A stretch of DNA of 64,000 nt from NCBI GenBank assembly GCA_964463485.1, contig CAYXDO010000024.1, positions 26,399 to 90,398 on the forward strand. The letters are read 5' to 3'. Below, piece after piece: positions 44,298 through 51,926 of the stretch. Within the stretch, counting starts at the first letter, position 1, and each line of letters opens with the position of its first letter. The notes under the pieces are model-generated. The model did no database searches. It saw only the letters and a list, made by a program, of their open reading frames with translations, and was not told the origin of the DNA. Source of the DNA: CAYXDO01 sp964463485 (GTDB taxonomy: Bacteria; Myxococcota; Kuafuiibacteriia; Kuafuiibacteriales; Kuafuiibacteriaceae). Made by a program: the position numbers and the translations under genes.

Positions 44298-45371
44298 TCA
44301 GCGTTCGTTTCCCATTTTGTATCGCGCGATCATTCGGTGAAGGATATTTCGGTGAATTCCGGCTTCACGTGCGGCGGAGGAAACATTGCCGGCGTGCTTT
44401 CGGAGCAGCGCGGTGAGCCAGCCCCGTTCGAAATCATCCAGGACCCGCTGTCGCGCCTCCTTGTACGGGAGGTCTCGCCAGAGCGGCTCGGTGAGCGCTG
44501 CTCTGAGTGCGGGCGGAGCGGGATGCGGGTCGGTCGCCTCGGGCTCTCCGACTTCGGCGCTCGGGACGGTCAATCCAAGTCCCACGTCGAAGTCATCGGG
44601 GACTCTGAACCACTCATCGGCCATCGAAGCTCCGCGGTCGATCACGTTTCGGAGCTCTCGGACATTCCCAGGCCATGAGTACTGGGCGAGTCTACGGAGC
44701 TCCTCGGGCTTGATTCGAATGGGTTGGCCGGTCGCGGACAGAGTGCTGGAGAGGAAGCGCTCGACGAGCATCTCCAGGTCTTCTGGGCGCTGCCGAAGCG
44801 GGGGAAGCCGGATCTTCACGACGGCCAAGCGAAAGTAGAGGTCTTTGCGAAAGCGGCCCGCCTCGACCTCGGCTTCGAGGTCGCGATTCGTCGCGGCCAC
44901 CAATCGCACGTCTACTGGGCGGACGACGTCGTCTCCGACTCGTTTGATCTGGCGGCGTTCCAGAACGCCTAGCAATCGAGCTTGCAGAGTCAGGGGGAGC
45001 TCACCGACCTCGTCGATGAACACGGTCCCGCGGCGGGCCGCTTCGAAGGCACCTTCGCGGTCGGCGAACGCGCCCGTGAAGGCGCCGCGGCGGTGTCCGA
45101 AGAGCTCGGACTCGATGAGCTCGGCCGGCACCGCCGCGCAATCGACGACGATGAGGGGGCCGCCTCGCCTCGGGCTCTCTTCGTGGATGGCCTCCGCGGC
45201 CAACTCCTTGCCGGTCCCGGTCTCTCCTTCGATCAGGACGGTGGTCTCGCCGGAGGCCACGGTCGAGAGGCGGCCGAGCGTGGCCCGCATGAGCTCGGAG
45301 CGCGCGAAGAGGCGACCGAGGCAGGCGTCGTCGCGAACGGGAGGATCGGCAGAGGCCGGAGGCAGAGTCAC
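44298..45371 (-). CDS. Sigma-54-dependent activator without N-terminal sensor domain
   Basis: 357 aa, starting at a GTG that overlaps the korB-like stop (GTGA). Only ~20 residues precede the AAA+ core: Walker A at ~49-56 (GETGTGKE), GAFTGA at 96-101, Walker B 'TVFIDEVGELPL', sensor region 'RFRKDLYFRLAVVKIRLPPLRQRPEDL'. The C-terminal Fis-type HTH is 'LLRKHAGNVSSAAREAGIHRNILHRMIARYKMG'. Lacking a sensory domain, it belongs to the PspF-like group, whose activity is set by a partner protein or constitutively. Its place at the end of the oxidoreductase operon suggests that metabolic state and sigma-54 transcription are linked; targets unknown. It faces the pilin gene convergently. Confidence 0.93.
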   Translation of the reverse strand: MTLPPASADPPVRDDACLGRLFARSELMRATLGRLSTVASGETTVLIEGETGTGKELAAEAIHEESPRRGGPLIVVDCAAVPAELIESELFGHRRGAFTGAFADREGAFEAARRGTVFIDEVGELPLTLQARLLGVLERRQIKRVGDDVVRPVDVRLVAATNRDLEAEVEAGRFRKDLYFRLAVVKIRLPPLRQRPEDLEMLVERFLSSTLSATGQPIRIKPEELRRLAQYSWPGNVRELRNVIDRGASMADEWFRVPDDFDVGLGLTVPSAEVGEPEATDPHPAPPALRAALTEPLWRDLPYKEARQRVLDDFERGWLTALLRKHAGNVSSAAREAGIHRNILHRMIARYKMGNER

Positions 45372-46420
45372 TTCACCTGCCAGGTCTCACCGGAGCGAAG
45401 CAGCTTGCCGAGATCACCAGGGCCCATCTTGGCGGTGGCGCTGTCCACTTGTGCGAGGACCATCGTCTCGAAGGTGGGCTTCTCGATGCGGTGGAACACA
45501 CCCATCGGGATTGGGAACTTCGGCCATTGGAGCTGCGAGAGGATGTTGGGCATCGTCGGGTCGGTCTCGTCATGCACCAGGAGTGAGCTCTCGGTCACGC
45601 CGTCTTTGCCGAGCTCGACGACTTCGGGCGTGAGCCCGTTTCGGCCCGCCAACCGGATCCCTCGCTCGCGGTTCTTGCCGAACACGAGCGGCTTTCCGTG
45701 CTCGAGGGCGATCTGGGCGGTGGCCTTGGCCTGCTTGGTGGCGACTTCGTCCCAGGCGCCGTCGTTGAAGACGACGCAGTTTTGAAGGATTTCGATGAAG
45801 GAGGTGCCTTTGTGAGCGTGGGCGGCCTTGAAGACCTCACCCATGTGTTTCGGGTCGGTGTCGCTGGTGCGGGCGACGAAGGTCGCTCCGGAGCCCAGCG
45901 CGAAGGCGATGGGATCGAAGGGGTGGTCGACCGAGCCCATGGGGGTGGACTTCGTCTTCTTGCCTAACTCACTCGTGGGTGAGTACTGGCCTTTGGTGAG
46001 CCCGTAGATTCGGTTGTTGAAGAGCATGATGTTGATGTCGAGGTTTCGGCGGAGCACGTGAGCCATGTGATTTCCGCCGATCGACAACCCATCGCCGTCG
46101 CCGGTCACGAGCCACACGGAGAGCTCGGGGTTGGCGAGCTTGATACCCGTCGCAAAGCCGGGCGCGCGGCCGTGAATCGTGTGGAACCCATAGGTGTTCA
46201 TGTAATACGGAAATCGGGACGAGCAGCCGATACCGGACACGAAGACCGTTTTGTGTGGCGCAACGCCGATTTCCGGGAGAATTCGTTGCATCGTCGCCAA
46301 GATGACGTAGTCGCCGCAGCCCGGGCACCAACGGACTTCTTGGTCGCTTTGGAAGTCCTTCCGCGAGAGCTCCGATTTGTGGTTTTCGCCGTTTGGCTTC
46401 TTCATCACGGTGACCATCAC
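45368..46420 (-). CDS. 2-oxoacid:ferredoxin oxidoreductase beta subunit
   Basis: 350 aa. This subunit binds thiamine pyrophosphate and a [4Fe-4S] cluster and, with the alpha subunit, oxidatively decarboxylates a 2-oxoacid to the acyl-CoA while reducing ferredoxin. Seen: 'VRWCPGCGDYVILATMQRILPE' (CxxC), 'VSGIGCSSRFPYYMNTYGFHTIHGRAPGFATGIKLANPEL', the TPP motif 'GDGDGLSIGGNHMAHVLRRNLDINIMLFNN' and 'YGLTKGQYSPTS', and a further Cys in 'EILQNCVVFND'. The GTG start overlaps the alpha subunit stop (an ATG follows one codon later). The best match of this KorB-type pattern is 2-oxoglutarate, but pyruvate or branched acids cannot be excluded by eye. Confidence 0.93.
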   Translation of the reverse strand: MMVTVMKKPNGENHKSELSRKDFQSDQEVRWCPGCGDYVILATMQRILPEIGVAPHKTVFVSGIGCSSRFPYYMNTYGFHTIHGRAPGFATGIKLANPELSVWLVTGDGDGLSIGGNHMAHVLRRNLDINIMLFNNRIYGLTKGQYSPTSELGKKTKSTPMGSVDHPFDPIAFALGSGATFVARTSDTDPKHMGEVFKAAHAHKGTSFIEILQNCVVFNDGAWDEVATKQAKATAQIALEHGKPLVFGKNRERGIRLAGRNGLTPEVVELGKDGVTESSLLVHDETDPTMPNILSQLQWPKFPIPMGVFHRIEKPTFETMVLAQVDSATAKMGPGDLGKLLRSGETWQVK

Positions 46421-48294
46421 GAACCTCCGCCGGCCAAGACCTGATCGATCCGAGCGCTGATTTCCGACACTTTGAACGGCTTGCCTTGGATTTTGGTGTA
46501 GGCCTCGGCCGGGACGAGGTACTTGGCGCGGAGCAGGGTGGAGAGTTGACCCATGTTCATTTCCGGCACCACGACGTGTTCGAACTTTCGGAGCAGCTCA
46601 CCCGTGTTTTTCGGGAACGGGCTGAGATGGCGCAGGTGGGCGTGGGAGACGTCTTTGCCTTCGGCTCGCGCGAGCTCTACGGCCTGGCGAATGGCGCCGT
46701 AGGTGGAGCCCCAGCCGACGACGAGCAACTTACCTCCGTTCGGGGAGCCGAAGGCCTCCAGCGGCGGGATTTCATTTGCGATCCGATCGACCTTCTCCTG
46801 ACGCGTCCGGACCATTTTTTCGTGGTTGAGCCCATCGTAGGAGATGTGCCCCGAGTCGAAGCCTTTTTCGATTCCGCCGATTCGGTGTTGTAACCCAGGC
46901 GTGCCGGGCGTGGCCCAGTTGCGAGCCAGGGTCTCGGAGTCTCTCCGGAACGGATGGAACCCGTCAGGCTGAGTCGTGAAATTGACTTTGATGTGCGGGA
47001 GTGAGTCTGGGTCTGGGATCTTCCAGGGCTCGGACCCATTGGCCAGATACCCATCCGACAAGAAGAACACCGGGACCATGTGCTCGAGGGCGAGCTTACA
47101 GGCCTCGATGGCGACGTCGAAGCAGTCCGAGGAGGTGGCCGGAGCGACGACGACGGCGGGGCAGTCGCTGTTTCGTCCCAGGACGGCTTGGAACAGGTCG
47201 GCCTGCTCGGTTTTGGTCGGCAGACCGGTCGAAGGTCCGCCGCGTTGCACGTCGATGATGACGATCGGGAGCTCCGTGGCGACGGCCAGGCCGATCGCCT
47301 CGCTCTTGAGCGCGACGCCAGGGCCAGAGGTGCCGGTGAGCCCGAGCTTGCCAGCGTATGCGGCTCCGATGGCCGAGCACACCGCGGCGATCTCGTCCTC
47401 CGCCTGGAAGGTCACGACGCGGAAGTTCTTGTACTTGGACAGCTCGTGGAGAATGTCCGAGGCCGGCGTGATGGGATAGCTGCCGTAGAACAGATCGAGC
47501 CCCGCGCGCTGCGCCGCGGCGATGAAGCCCCACGCGCTCGCGGTGTTGCCCGTGATGTTCCGGTACAAGCCCGGCTCGAGCTTGGCCGGCCGAATCTCGT
47601 AGGTCTCGTGAAAGAGCTCCGAGACCTCGCCGTACATGTATCCCGCTTTGAGCGCGAGCCGATTGCCCTCCGCGATCTGCTCCTTGCCCTTGAACTGCTT
47701 GGAGATGAACTCGAGCGAAGGCTCGAGCGGGCGGTTGTAGAGGTAGTAGAGCAGCCCGAGGGTCCAGAAGTTTTTGGAGCGCTGCGCTTCCTTGAAGCTC
47801 AAACCAGTCGATACGACCGCCTTCTCCACCGCGGTCGAGATGGGCACTCGGATCGCGCGAAAGCCGTCGAGCGAGCCGTCGTCGACGGGATTCGTTTTGT
47901 AGCCCGCGCGGAGCCAGTTGGTCTCGATGAAGGCGTCCTCGTTGATGATCAGGAGCCCGCCAGGCTTGAGATCCATCAAGTTCACTTTCAACGCGGCGGG
48001 ATTCATCGCGACGAGCACGTCGGGCCGATCGCCCGGCGTGAAAATGTCGCTGGAGGCGAAGTTGATTTGAAAGCCAGACACGCCGAAGGTCGTGCCGGTG
48101 GGGGCACGAATCTCCGCGGGGAAGTCGGGAAACGTCGCGAGGTCATTGCCGAAGAGGGCAGCCGTATTGGTGAACTGGCTGCCCGTGAGTTGCATGCCGT
48201 CGCCGGAGTCCCCGGCGATGCGAATGACACACGAGTCGACCGTCTTTTGCGGTTTCTTTGCGCTTGTGGTGTCGGACCGAACTTCGAGAGACAT
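46417..48294 (-). CDS. 2-oxoacid:ferredoxin oxidoreductase alpha subunit (gamma-alpha fusion)
   Basis: 625 aa. Residues ~18-200 are the gamma-type domain ('VIRIAGDSGDGMQLTGSQFTNTAALFGNDLATFPDFPAEIRAPTGT'); residues ~240-620 are the pyrimidine-binding/transketolase-like alpha part ('YPITPASDILHELSKYKNFRVVTFQAEDEIAAVCSAIGAAYAG', 'TGTSGPGVALKSEAIGLAVATELPIVIIDVQRGGPSTGLPTKTEQADLF'). This fused layout is that of KorA-type two-subunit enzymes. It forms a translationally coupled pair with the beta subunit; no ferredoxin gene is adjacent. Likely role: a TCA-cycle or fermentation link between 2-oxoacids and low-potential electrons. Start ATG at 48294. Confidence 0.93.
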   Translation of the reverse strand: MSLEVRSDTTSAKKPQKTVDSCVIRIAGDSGDGMQLTGSQFTNTAALFGNDLATFPDFPAEIRAPTGTTFGVSGFQINFASSDIFTPGDRPDVLVAMNPAALKVNLMDLKPGGLLIINEDAFIETNWLRAGYKTNPVDDGSLDGFRAIRVPISTAVEKAVVSTGLSFKEAQRSKNFWTLGLLYYLYNRPLEPSLEFISKQFKGKEQIAEGNRLALKAGYMYGEVSELFHETYEIRPAKLEPGLYRNITGNTASAWGFIAAAQRAGLDLFYGSYPITPASDILHELSKYKNFRVVTFQAEDEIAAVCSAIGAAYAGKLGLTGTSGPGVALKSEAIGLAVATELPIVIIDVQRGGPSTGLPTKTEQADLFQAVLGRNSDCPAVVVAPATSSDCFDVAIEACKLALEHMVPVFFLSDGYLANGSEPWKIPDPDSLPHIKVNFTTQPDGFHPFRRDSETLARNWATPGTPGLQHRIGGIEKGFDSGHISYDGLNHEKMVRTRQEKVDRIANEIPPLEAFGSPNGGKLLVVGWGSTYGAIRQAVELARAEGKDVSHAHLRHLSPFPKNTGELLRKFEHVVVPEMNMGQLSTLLRAKYLVPAEAYTKIQGKPFKVSEISARIDQVLAGGGS

Positions 48295-48468
48295 TGCGTC
48301 TGTGCTCCGTGGCGCCGCGACCTACCTGCGGAACTCCGCGAGGTCCTTTTCGAGCTTCGGCGCCTCTTCATCACCCTCCGGCGATGACGCGGCGGATGCT
48401 CCCTCAACAGATTGCGGCTTTCAATGACGATTTGGGGAGGGACATTTGCCTAGAGAGTGGTTTCCGAG

Positions 48469-48870
48469 TCATCCGGGCAAGCGGCGACGAGCCCGAAAGT
48501 CTGCGTCGAGCGCGTGGAAGTAACGAACGCTGGGCTCGCCTCGCTGCCAACTCAAGAACACGCGCTCGCCGTCGACTTCTGATCGTAAACCCACGATCCC
48601 GAGGTCGAGGTCGAGGATCGTGACCCCGAGGCCTTCGAACTTCCGGCCCTCCTCGATGAGTCGGTTCTTTGCGGTTTCGAGGAGCGCTCGCCGATCGGAG
48701 ATCTCCGGGGGATCGGCTTCAGCCTTGAGTTTGCGGGACGCGGCGTAGCCCATGCGCTCGAGCTCGTTGGCGCGCGCCGTGACTTCCTGCCGGAGCGCGT
48801 CCATGTTGGCGAACACGGCCTCGAGCTGTGGGATCAGCTGGTCGAACCGTTCGAGGTCTTTGGCGGCCAT
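48469..48870 (-). CDS. DUF2203 family protein
   Basis: 133 aa with no signal or membrane segment. The layout is that of DUF2203: an N-terminal helical region beginning 'LERFDQLIPQLEAVFANMDALRQEV', a middle coiled helix 'RALLETAKNRLIEEGRKFEGLGVTILDLDLGIVGLRSEV', and the C-terminal 'DGERVFLSWQRGEPSVRYFHALDADFRARRRL', in which the pattern 'V-L-WxxGEPxVxxxHxLDxxFxxR' is conserved. The function of this family is unknown. Its start codon overlaps the start of the divergent LptC-like gene at a shared CATG. Confidence 0.85.
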   Translation of the reverse strand: MAAKDLERFDQLIPQLEAVFANMDALRQEVTARANELERMGYAASRKLKAEADPPEISDRRALLETAKNRLIEEGRKFEGLGVTILDLDLGIVGLRSEVDGERVFLSWQRGEPSVRYFHALDADFRARRRLPG

Positions 48871-49411
48871 GAATCACTGCATCGGTTGGGTACTGTGTGT
48901 GTGTCAAGGCGCGGTCTTGGCTTGCGACACGGCCCCACCTCCGAGCCCTTCGATTTCGGCCTCGCGGCTGAGGCTCGAGGGTGCGGTGCTCGATCGTTTC
49001 GTTTCGGATCGGCGTGTCGAGCGAGTGAGCGCCAAGAACGTCGAGGTCGATCGGGCTCGTGGCGACGTTCTTGCTTCTTTCGTGCGCGCGCGGGTGTTCG
49101 ACGAGGACGGACACACCCGCGCGGAGATCGAAGCGCCTCTAGCGTCTGGGCGTGCGGACACGAGCACGGTGGTGTTCGAGGGAGGGGTTCGAGTCACCGA
49201 CGCGAGCGGCCGCACGCTCGTCACGGAATCGATTCGCTTCGATTCGGCGACCAACCGAGCGGCAGCCGATCACCGCGTGGAGGTTCGCGGGGGCAACTTC
49301 GCGGTGGTCGGCGAGGGGCTGCGAGCTTCCATCGACGAAGGGATCGTGGAAATCTCCGGGCCGGTTTCGTCTCGGGTCGAACGAGTCAGCGCCGCGTCAA
49401 GTGATCGATGA
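48869..49411 (+). CDS. LptC-like lipoprotein (LPS-export periplasmic component, tentative)
   Basis: 180 aa from the ATG at 48869; the frame opens further upstream but that part is antisense to DUF2203. The N-terminus MNHCIGWVLCVCQGAVLAC ends in a lipobox-like site (VLAC). The rest is beta-strand-rich with the LptC/OstA 'jelly-roll' rhythm: 'LRLEGAVLDRFVSDRRVERVSAKNVEVDRARGDVLASFVRARVFDEDG', 'ADTSTVVFEGGVRVTDASGRTLVTESIRFDSATNRAAADHRVEVRGGNFAVVGEGLRAS'. In LPS transport, LptC bridges LptB2FG to LptA. No other lpt gene lies here. Its 3' end overlaps the convergent DnaJ-like gene by 26 bp. Family by rhythm and position only, hence modest certainty. Confidence 0.65.
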   Translation: MNHCIGWVLCVCQGAVLACDTAPPPSPSISASRLRLEGAVLDRFVSDRRVERVSAKNVEVDRARGDVLASFVRARVFDEDGHTRAEIEAPLASGRADTSTVVFEGGVRVTDASGRTLVTESIRFDSATNRAAADHRVEVRGGNFAVVGEGLRASIDEGIVEISGPVSSRVERVSAASSDR

Positions 49412-49829
49412 GGCCGTCGTGCGCTTCTCTTAGAGCCATCACGAGCTCCGCGGCGGCAGCCTCGGAGGTGGGGTCGGTGCGATGCCGGTCGGGGTGGTAT
49501 CGGCGCATCATTCGTCGATAGGCCGCGCGGACCTCTTCGAGCGGAGCGCCGTAGGGGAGCTCGAGGTTCGCGTACCACCTCGCGAGCTCGTCGGAGCGGA
49601 CGGGTTTCGTGGGCTCGTCGTGGGCACGGGTTTGGGATTGCGATCGCGGGCGTGGCGTCTCCTGCCTGGGTTCGGTGCGCTTGGATTCCTTCGGGGTCGC
49701 TTTGGCTTTCCGGCGAAGCTCCTCGAACTCCGCTTCGAGCTTCACCTCCGCGGGGTCGACGTCCTTGCCCTTGAAGACGGAGCCCACCTCGGCGCGCGCG
49801 ACGTTGAAGAGCCGCTTCGCGATGCTCAT
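49386..49829 (-). CDS. DnaJ-domain protein
   Basis: 147 aa. A C-terminal J domain (about 80-147) has the HPD motif in 'MMRRYHPDRHR' and the surrounding 'WYANLELPYGAPLEEVRAAYRRMMRRYHPD', 'EAAAAELVMALREAHDGLIDHL'; J-domains stimulate DnaK/Hsp70 ATPase. The N-terminal half is charged and low in complexity ('KATPKESKRTEPRQETPRPRSQSQTR'). It lies 3 bp after the Ser/Thr kinase stop in the same direction, so it probably forms an operon with the kinase and the upstream FHA-GAF-cyclase gene. Non-canonical, single-domain DnaJ; no Gly/Phe or zinc-finger part. Confidence 0.88.
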   Translation of the reverse strand: MSIAKRLFNVARAEVGSVFKGKDVDPAEVKLEAEFEELRRKAKATPKESKRTEPRQETPRPRSQSQTRAHDEPTKPVRSDELARWYANLELPYGAPLEEVRAAYRRMMRRYHPDRHRTDPTSEAAAAELVMALREAHDGLIDHLTRR

Positions 49830-49832
49830 GGC

Positions 49833-51872
49833 TCAGTCTCCGGCGCCTCGGACGGCTTCGACCGCGTCTTTGGCTTGGCGAAATCGATCTTCCATGGTCG
49901 CGCACGTGATGTCCACGCACGAGCTCAGCGAGTTGACCTTGTTGTTGGGCGTCTTCTGCTTCTCTGGGGGCAGCGAGGCCACGGCAGCGCGAAGGCGAGT
50001 GATCAGCTTGGAGTACTTCGCGTTCGCTTCGCTGGTGAAGGTCGGCTCGAACTCGACCTCGCGAAGGAGCTGCTCGAGCTCGCGCATCGTGTCCTTCTTC
50101 GGTTTGACCGGAGGATCCTTCGGCGCCGGGGGCTCCGCGGGACCTTCGGGCTGCTTGTCCGGCGCGACCTTCGACTTCACCGGAAGCGCGCCGCTCGGCG
50201 GCGCTTTCGTCGGGCGAACGTCGGGCTTCGTCGGTTCCGGCGTCACTCGAACCGCGATGGCGCCGGGATCGGTGGGGTTCGCAGCGGGCGTCGGGTTCTG
50301 TGGCGCTACTGCCCCAGGGCTTTGAGGCCCAGTGACGGCTCCCGGCGGGGCCGGATCGACGGGCTGTGAGGGCGCCGTGATGGGCTGCGCTGGAGGAGGG
50401 GGCGCCATCAATCGACCGATCAGAATTCCAACGGCCAGCACACCGATGCCTCCGCCGATCAAGACGAGCGGCATCGATCGGCGTCGCGAAGGCGGAGGCG
50501 GATCGACCGAGATCGTGCTCGGGATCGGAATGGGGTCGCGAAAGGCCGATCCCTTGCGGCGAACGACGGCCGTTGATTGATCCGAGGGATCGGCGATCCG
50601 GGTCTCTTCGTCGACGACGACCGTGCGTGTGGCCATCCCGATGTCGGCCAGGCTGTCGAAGGGTGCGGGCGACAAGCGCGTGGCCCGCGTGGCTTCGTCC
50701 GATCCATCCATGCCGCGCGGCGTGACCATCGCGGTTCGCGTCCTCGATCCTGCGTCGTCCGGCGTGTACCCCGAGCGGGTCGCAGCTCCTGCGTCGCCCT
50801 CGGCCAAGTCCCGCGGGCTCACGGCTCCGCGCGTGGCGAGGCCGAGGTCTTCTTCGCCGAGCGTCGCGGTCGCCGCGTTCCTCGAGGATCGCGCGCGACG
50901 ACGGGCCATCGAGACCAACTCGTTTGCGAAGTTGAGGTCCTCGGGAAACATCTGCTCGACGAAGTCGCCGAGCATCTCGGGAGGTGTCTCGGCCAACGCA
51001 CCCGCCGCTCCGCGCAGGGCGCGCGAGAACTCCGCGGCGCTCTGGAATCGACGACTCGGATCCTTGTCGAGCGCTTTGAGGAGGACCGCGTCCATCGCCT
51101 TGGGCAAGTGGGGGTTGAGCTCCGAGAGCGTCGGAGCTGGCTTGCCTACGACGGCCTTGAGCACCTCGACTGGCTTGCCGTGAGGCACCAAGAAGCGACC
51201 AGTGAGCATCTCGTGAAGCACGACGCCGAGGCTGTACAGATCGCTCCGACGGTCGACGGCTTGGGTCATCGCTTGCTCCGGCGAGACGTACCGAAGTGTG
51301 CCCAAGATCATGCCGGGTGCAGTCTTGAAGTCGTCGAGCCGGCCGTGCGCGAGGCCGAAGTCGATGAGCTTCACGTCACCGCTGAAGCTCAACATGATGT
51401 TGCGCGGAGAGAGGTCTCGATGGACGAGCCCCAGCGGTTCTCCAGACGGATCCGTGGCGTCGTGAGCGTACGAGAGCCCTTCGAGCGCTCCGAGCGCCAC
51501 GGCGAGGCTGACTTCGTGGGGCAGCATTCGACCGTCGCGCATGAGCGTGTGCATCATGGTCTCGACGTCCTTGCCTGCGATGAACTCCATCGCGATGCAG
51601 AAGGCATCGCCTTGCATGCCGGCGTCGGTGACTCTTGCGATGTTGGGATGGATCAAGAAAGAGGCAACGTGCGCCTCGCGGTGGAAGCGTTTGGCGGCGG
51701 TCTCGTGCTCCTCGAGCTCGACGAGCAGTTGTTTGAGAACGCAGATCTCATCGGCCCCGTCCTTCTGAGCGACATAGACCTGCGCCATCCCGCCGCGTGC
51801 GAGTGACTTGAGAATGGCGTAGCGCCCGAGGCGATCAGGGATACGCTCTTGGTTTTTCTCGACCTGCAACAC
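49833..51872 (-). CDS. Eukaryotic-type Ser/Thr protein kinase with C-terminal membrane helix
   Basis: 679 aa. Kinase domain ~15-285: Gly-rich loop 'YAILKSLARGGMAQVYVAQ', the VLK Lys, catalytic 'GLVHRDLSPRNIMLSF', 'KLIDFGLAHGRLDD' and 'GTLRYVSPEQAM', all residues needed for activity. Residues ~310-465 are a low-complexity Ser/Thr-rich juxtamembrane region with 'ATRTAMVTPRG'-type words, possible phosphorylation sites. A membrane helix at ~470-490 ('PLVLIGGGIGVLAVGILIGRLM') is followed by a Pro-rich extracytoplasmic part and a small helical end with cysteines ('SSCVDITCATMEDRF'). PknB-like kinases of this build are numerous in myxobacteria. Substrates may include the FHA protein coded upstream. 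Confidence 0.93.
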   Translation of the reverse strand: MLQVEKNQERIPDRLGRYAILKSLARGGMAQVYVAQKDGADEICVLKQLLVELEEHETAAKRFHREAHVASFLIHPNIARVTDAGMQGDAFCIAMEFIAGKDVETMMHTLMRDGRMLPHEVSLAVALGALEGLSYAHDATDPSGEPLGLVHRDLSPRNIMLSFSGDVKLIDFGLAHGRLDDFKTAPGMILGTLRYVSPEQAMTQAVDRRSDLYSLGVVLHEMLTGRFLVPHGKPVEVLKAVVGKPAPTLSELNPHLPKAMDAVLLKALDKDPSRRFQSAAEFSRALRGAAGALAETPPEMLGDFVEQMFPEDLNFANELVSMARRRARSSRNAATATLGEEDLGLATRGAVSPRDLAEGDAGAATRSGYTPDDAGSRTRTAMVTPRGMDGSDEATRATRLSPAPFDSLADIGMATRTVVVDEETRIADPSDQSTAVVRRKGSAFRDPIPIPSTISVDPPPPSRRRSMPLVLIGGGIGVLAVGILIGRLMAPPPPAQPITAPSQPVDPAPPGAVTGPQSPGAVAPQNPTPAANPTDPGAIAVRVTPEPTKPDVRPTKAPPSGALPVKSKVAPDKQPEGPAEPPAPKDPPVKPKKDTMRELEQLLREVEFEPTFTSEANAKYSKLITRLRAAVASLPPEKQKTPNNKVNSLSSCVDITCATMEDRFRQAKDAVEAVRGAGD

Positions 51873-51926
51873 GGGCGAAAGTGCGCGACTATCTTAGCCT
51901 CACCTCGTCGCGGTTGCGAGGCTGGA

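Noticed and set aside
47080..48387. 435-aa open frame antisense to the oxidoreductase alpha subunit
   Set aside because: The opposite strand encodes a textbook KorA-type protein; this frame has no recognisable domain.
48317..48410. Short minus-strand open stretch ending 'EEAPKLEKDLAEFRR' upstream of the oxidoreductase alpha gene
   Set aside because: Only about 33 codons between two stops and no start codon; it might be a gene remnant but cannot be supported.
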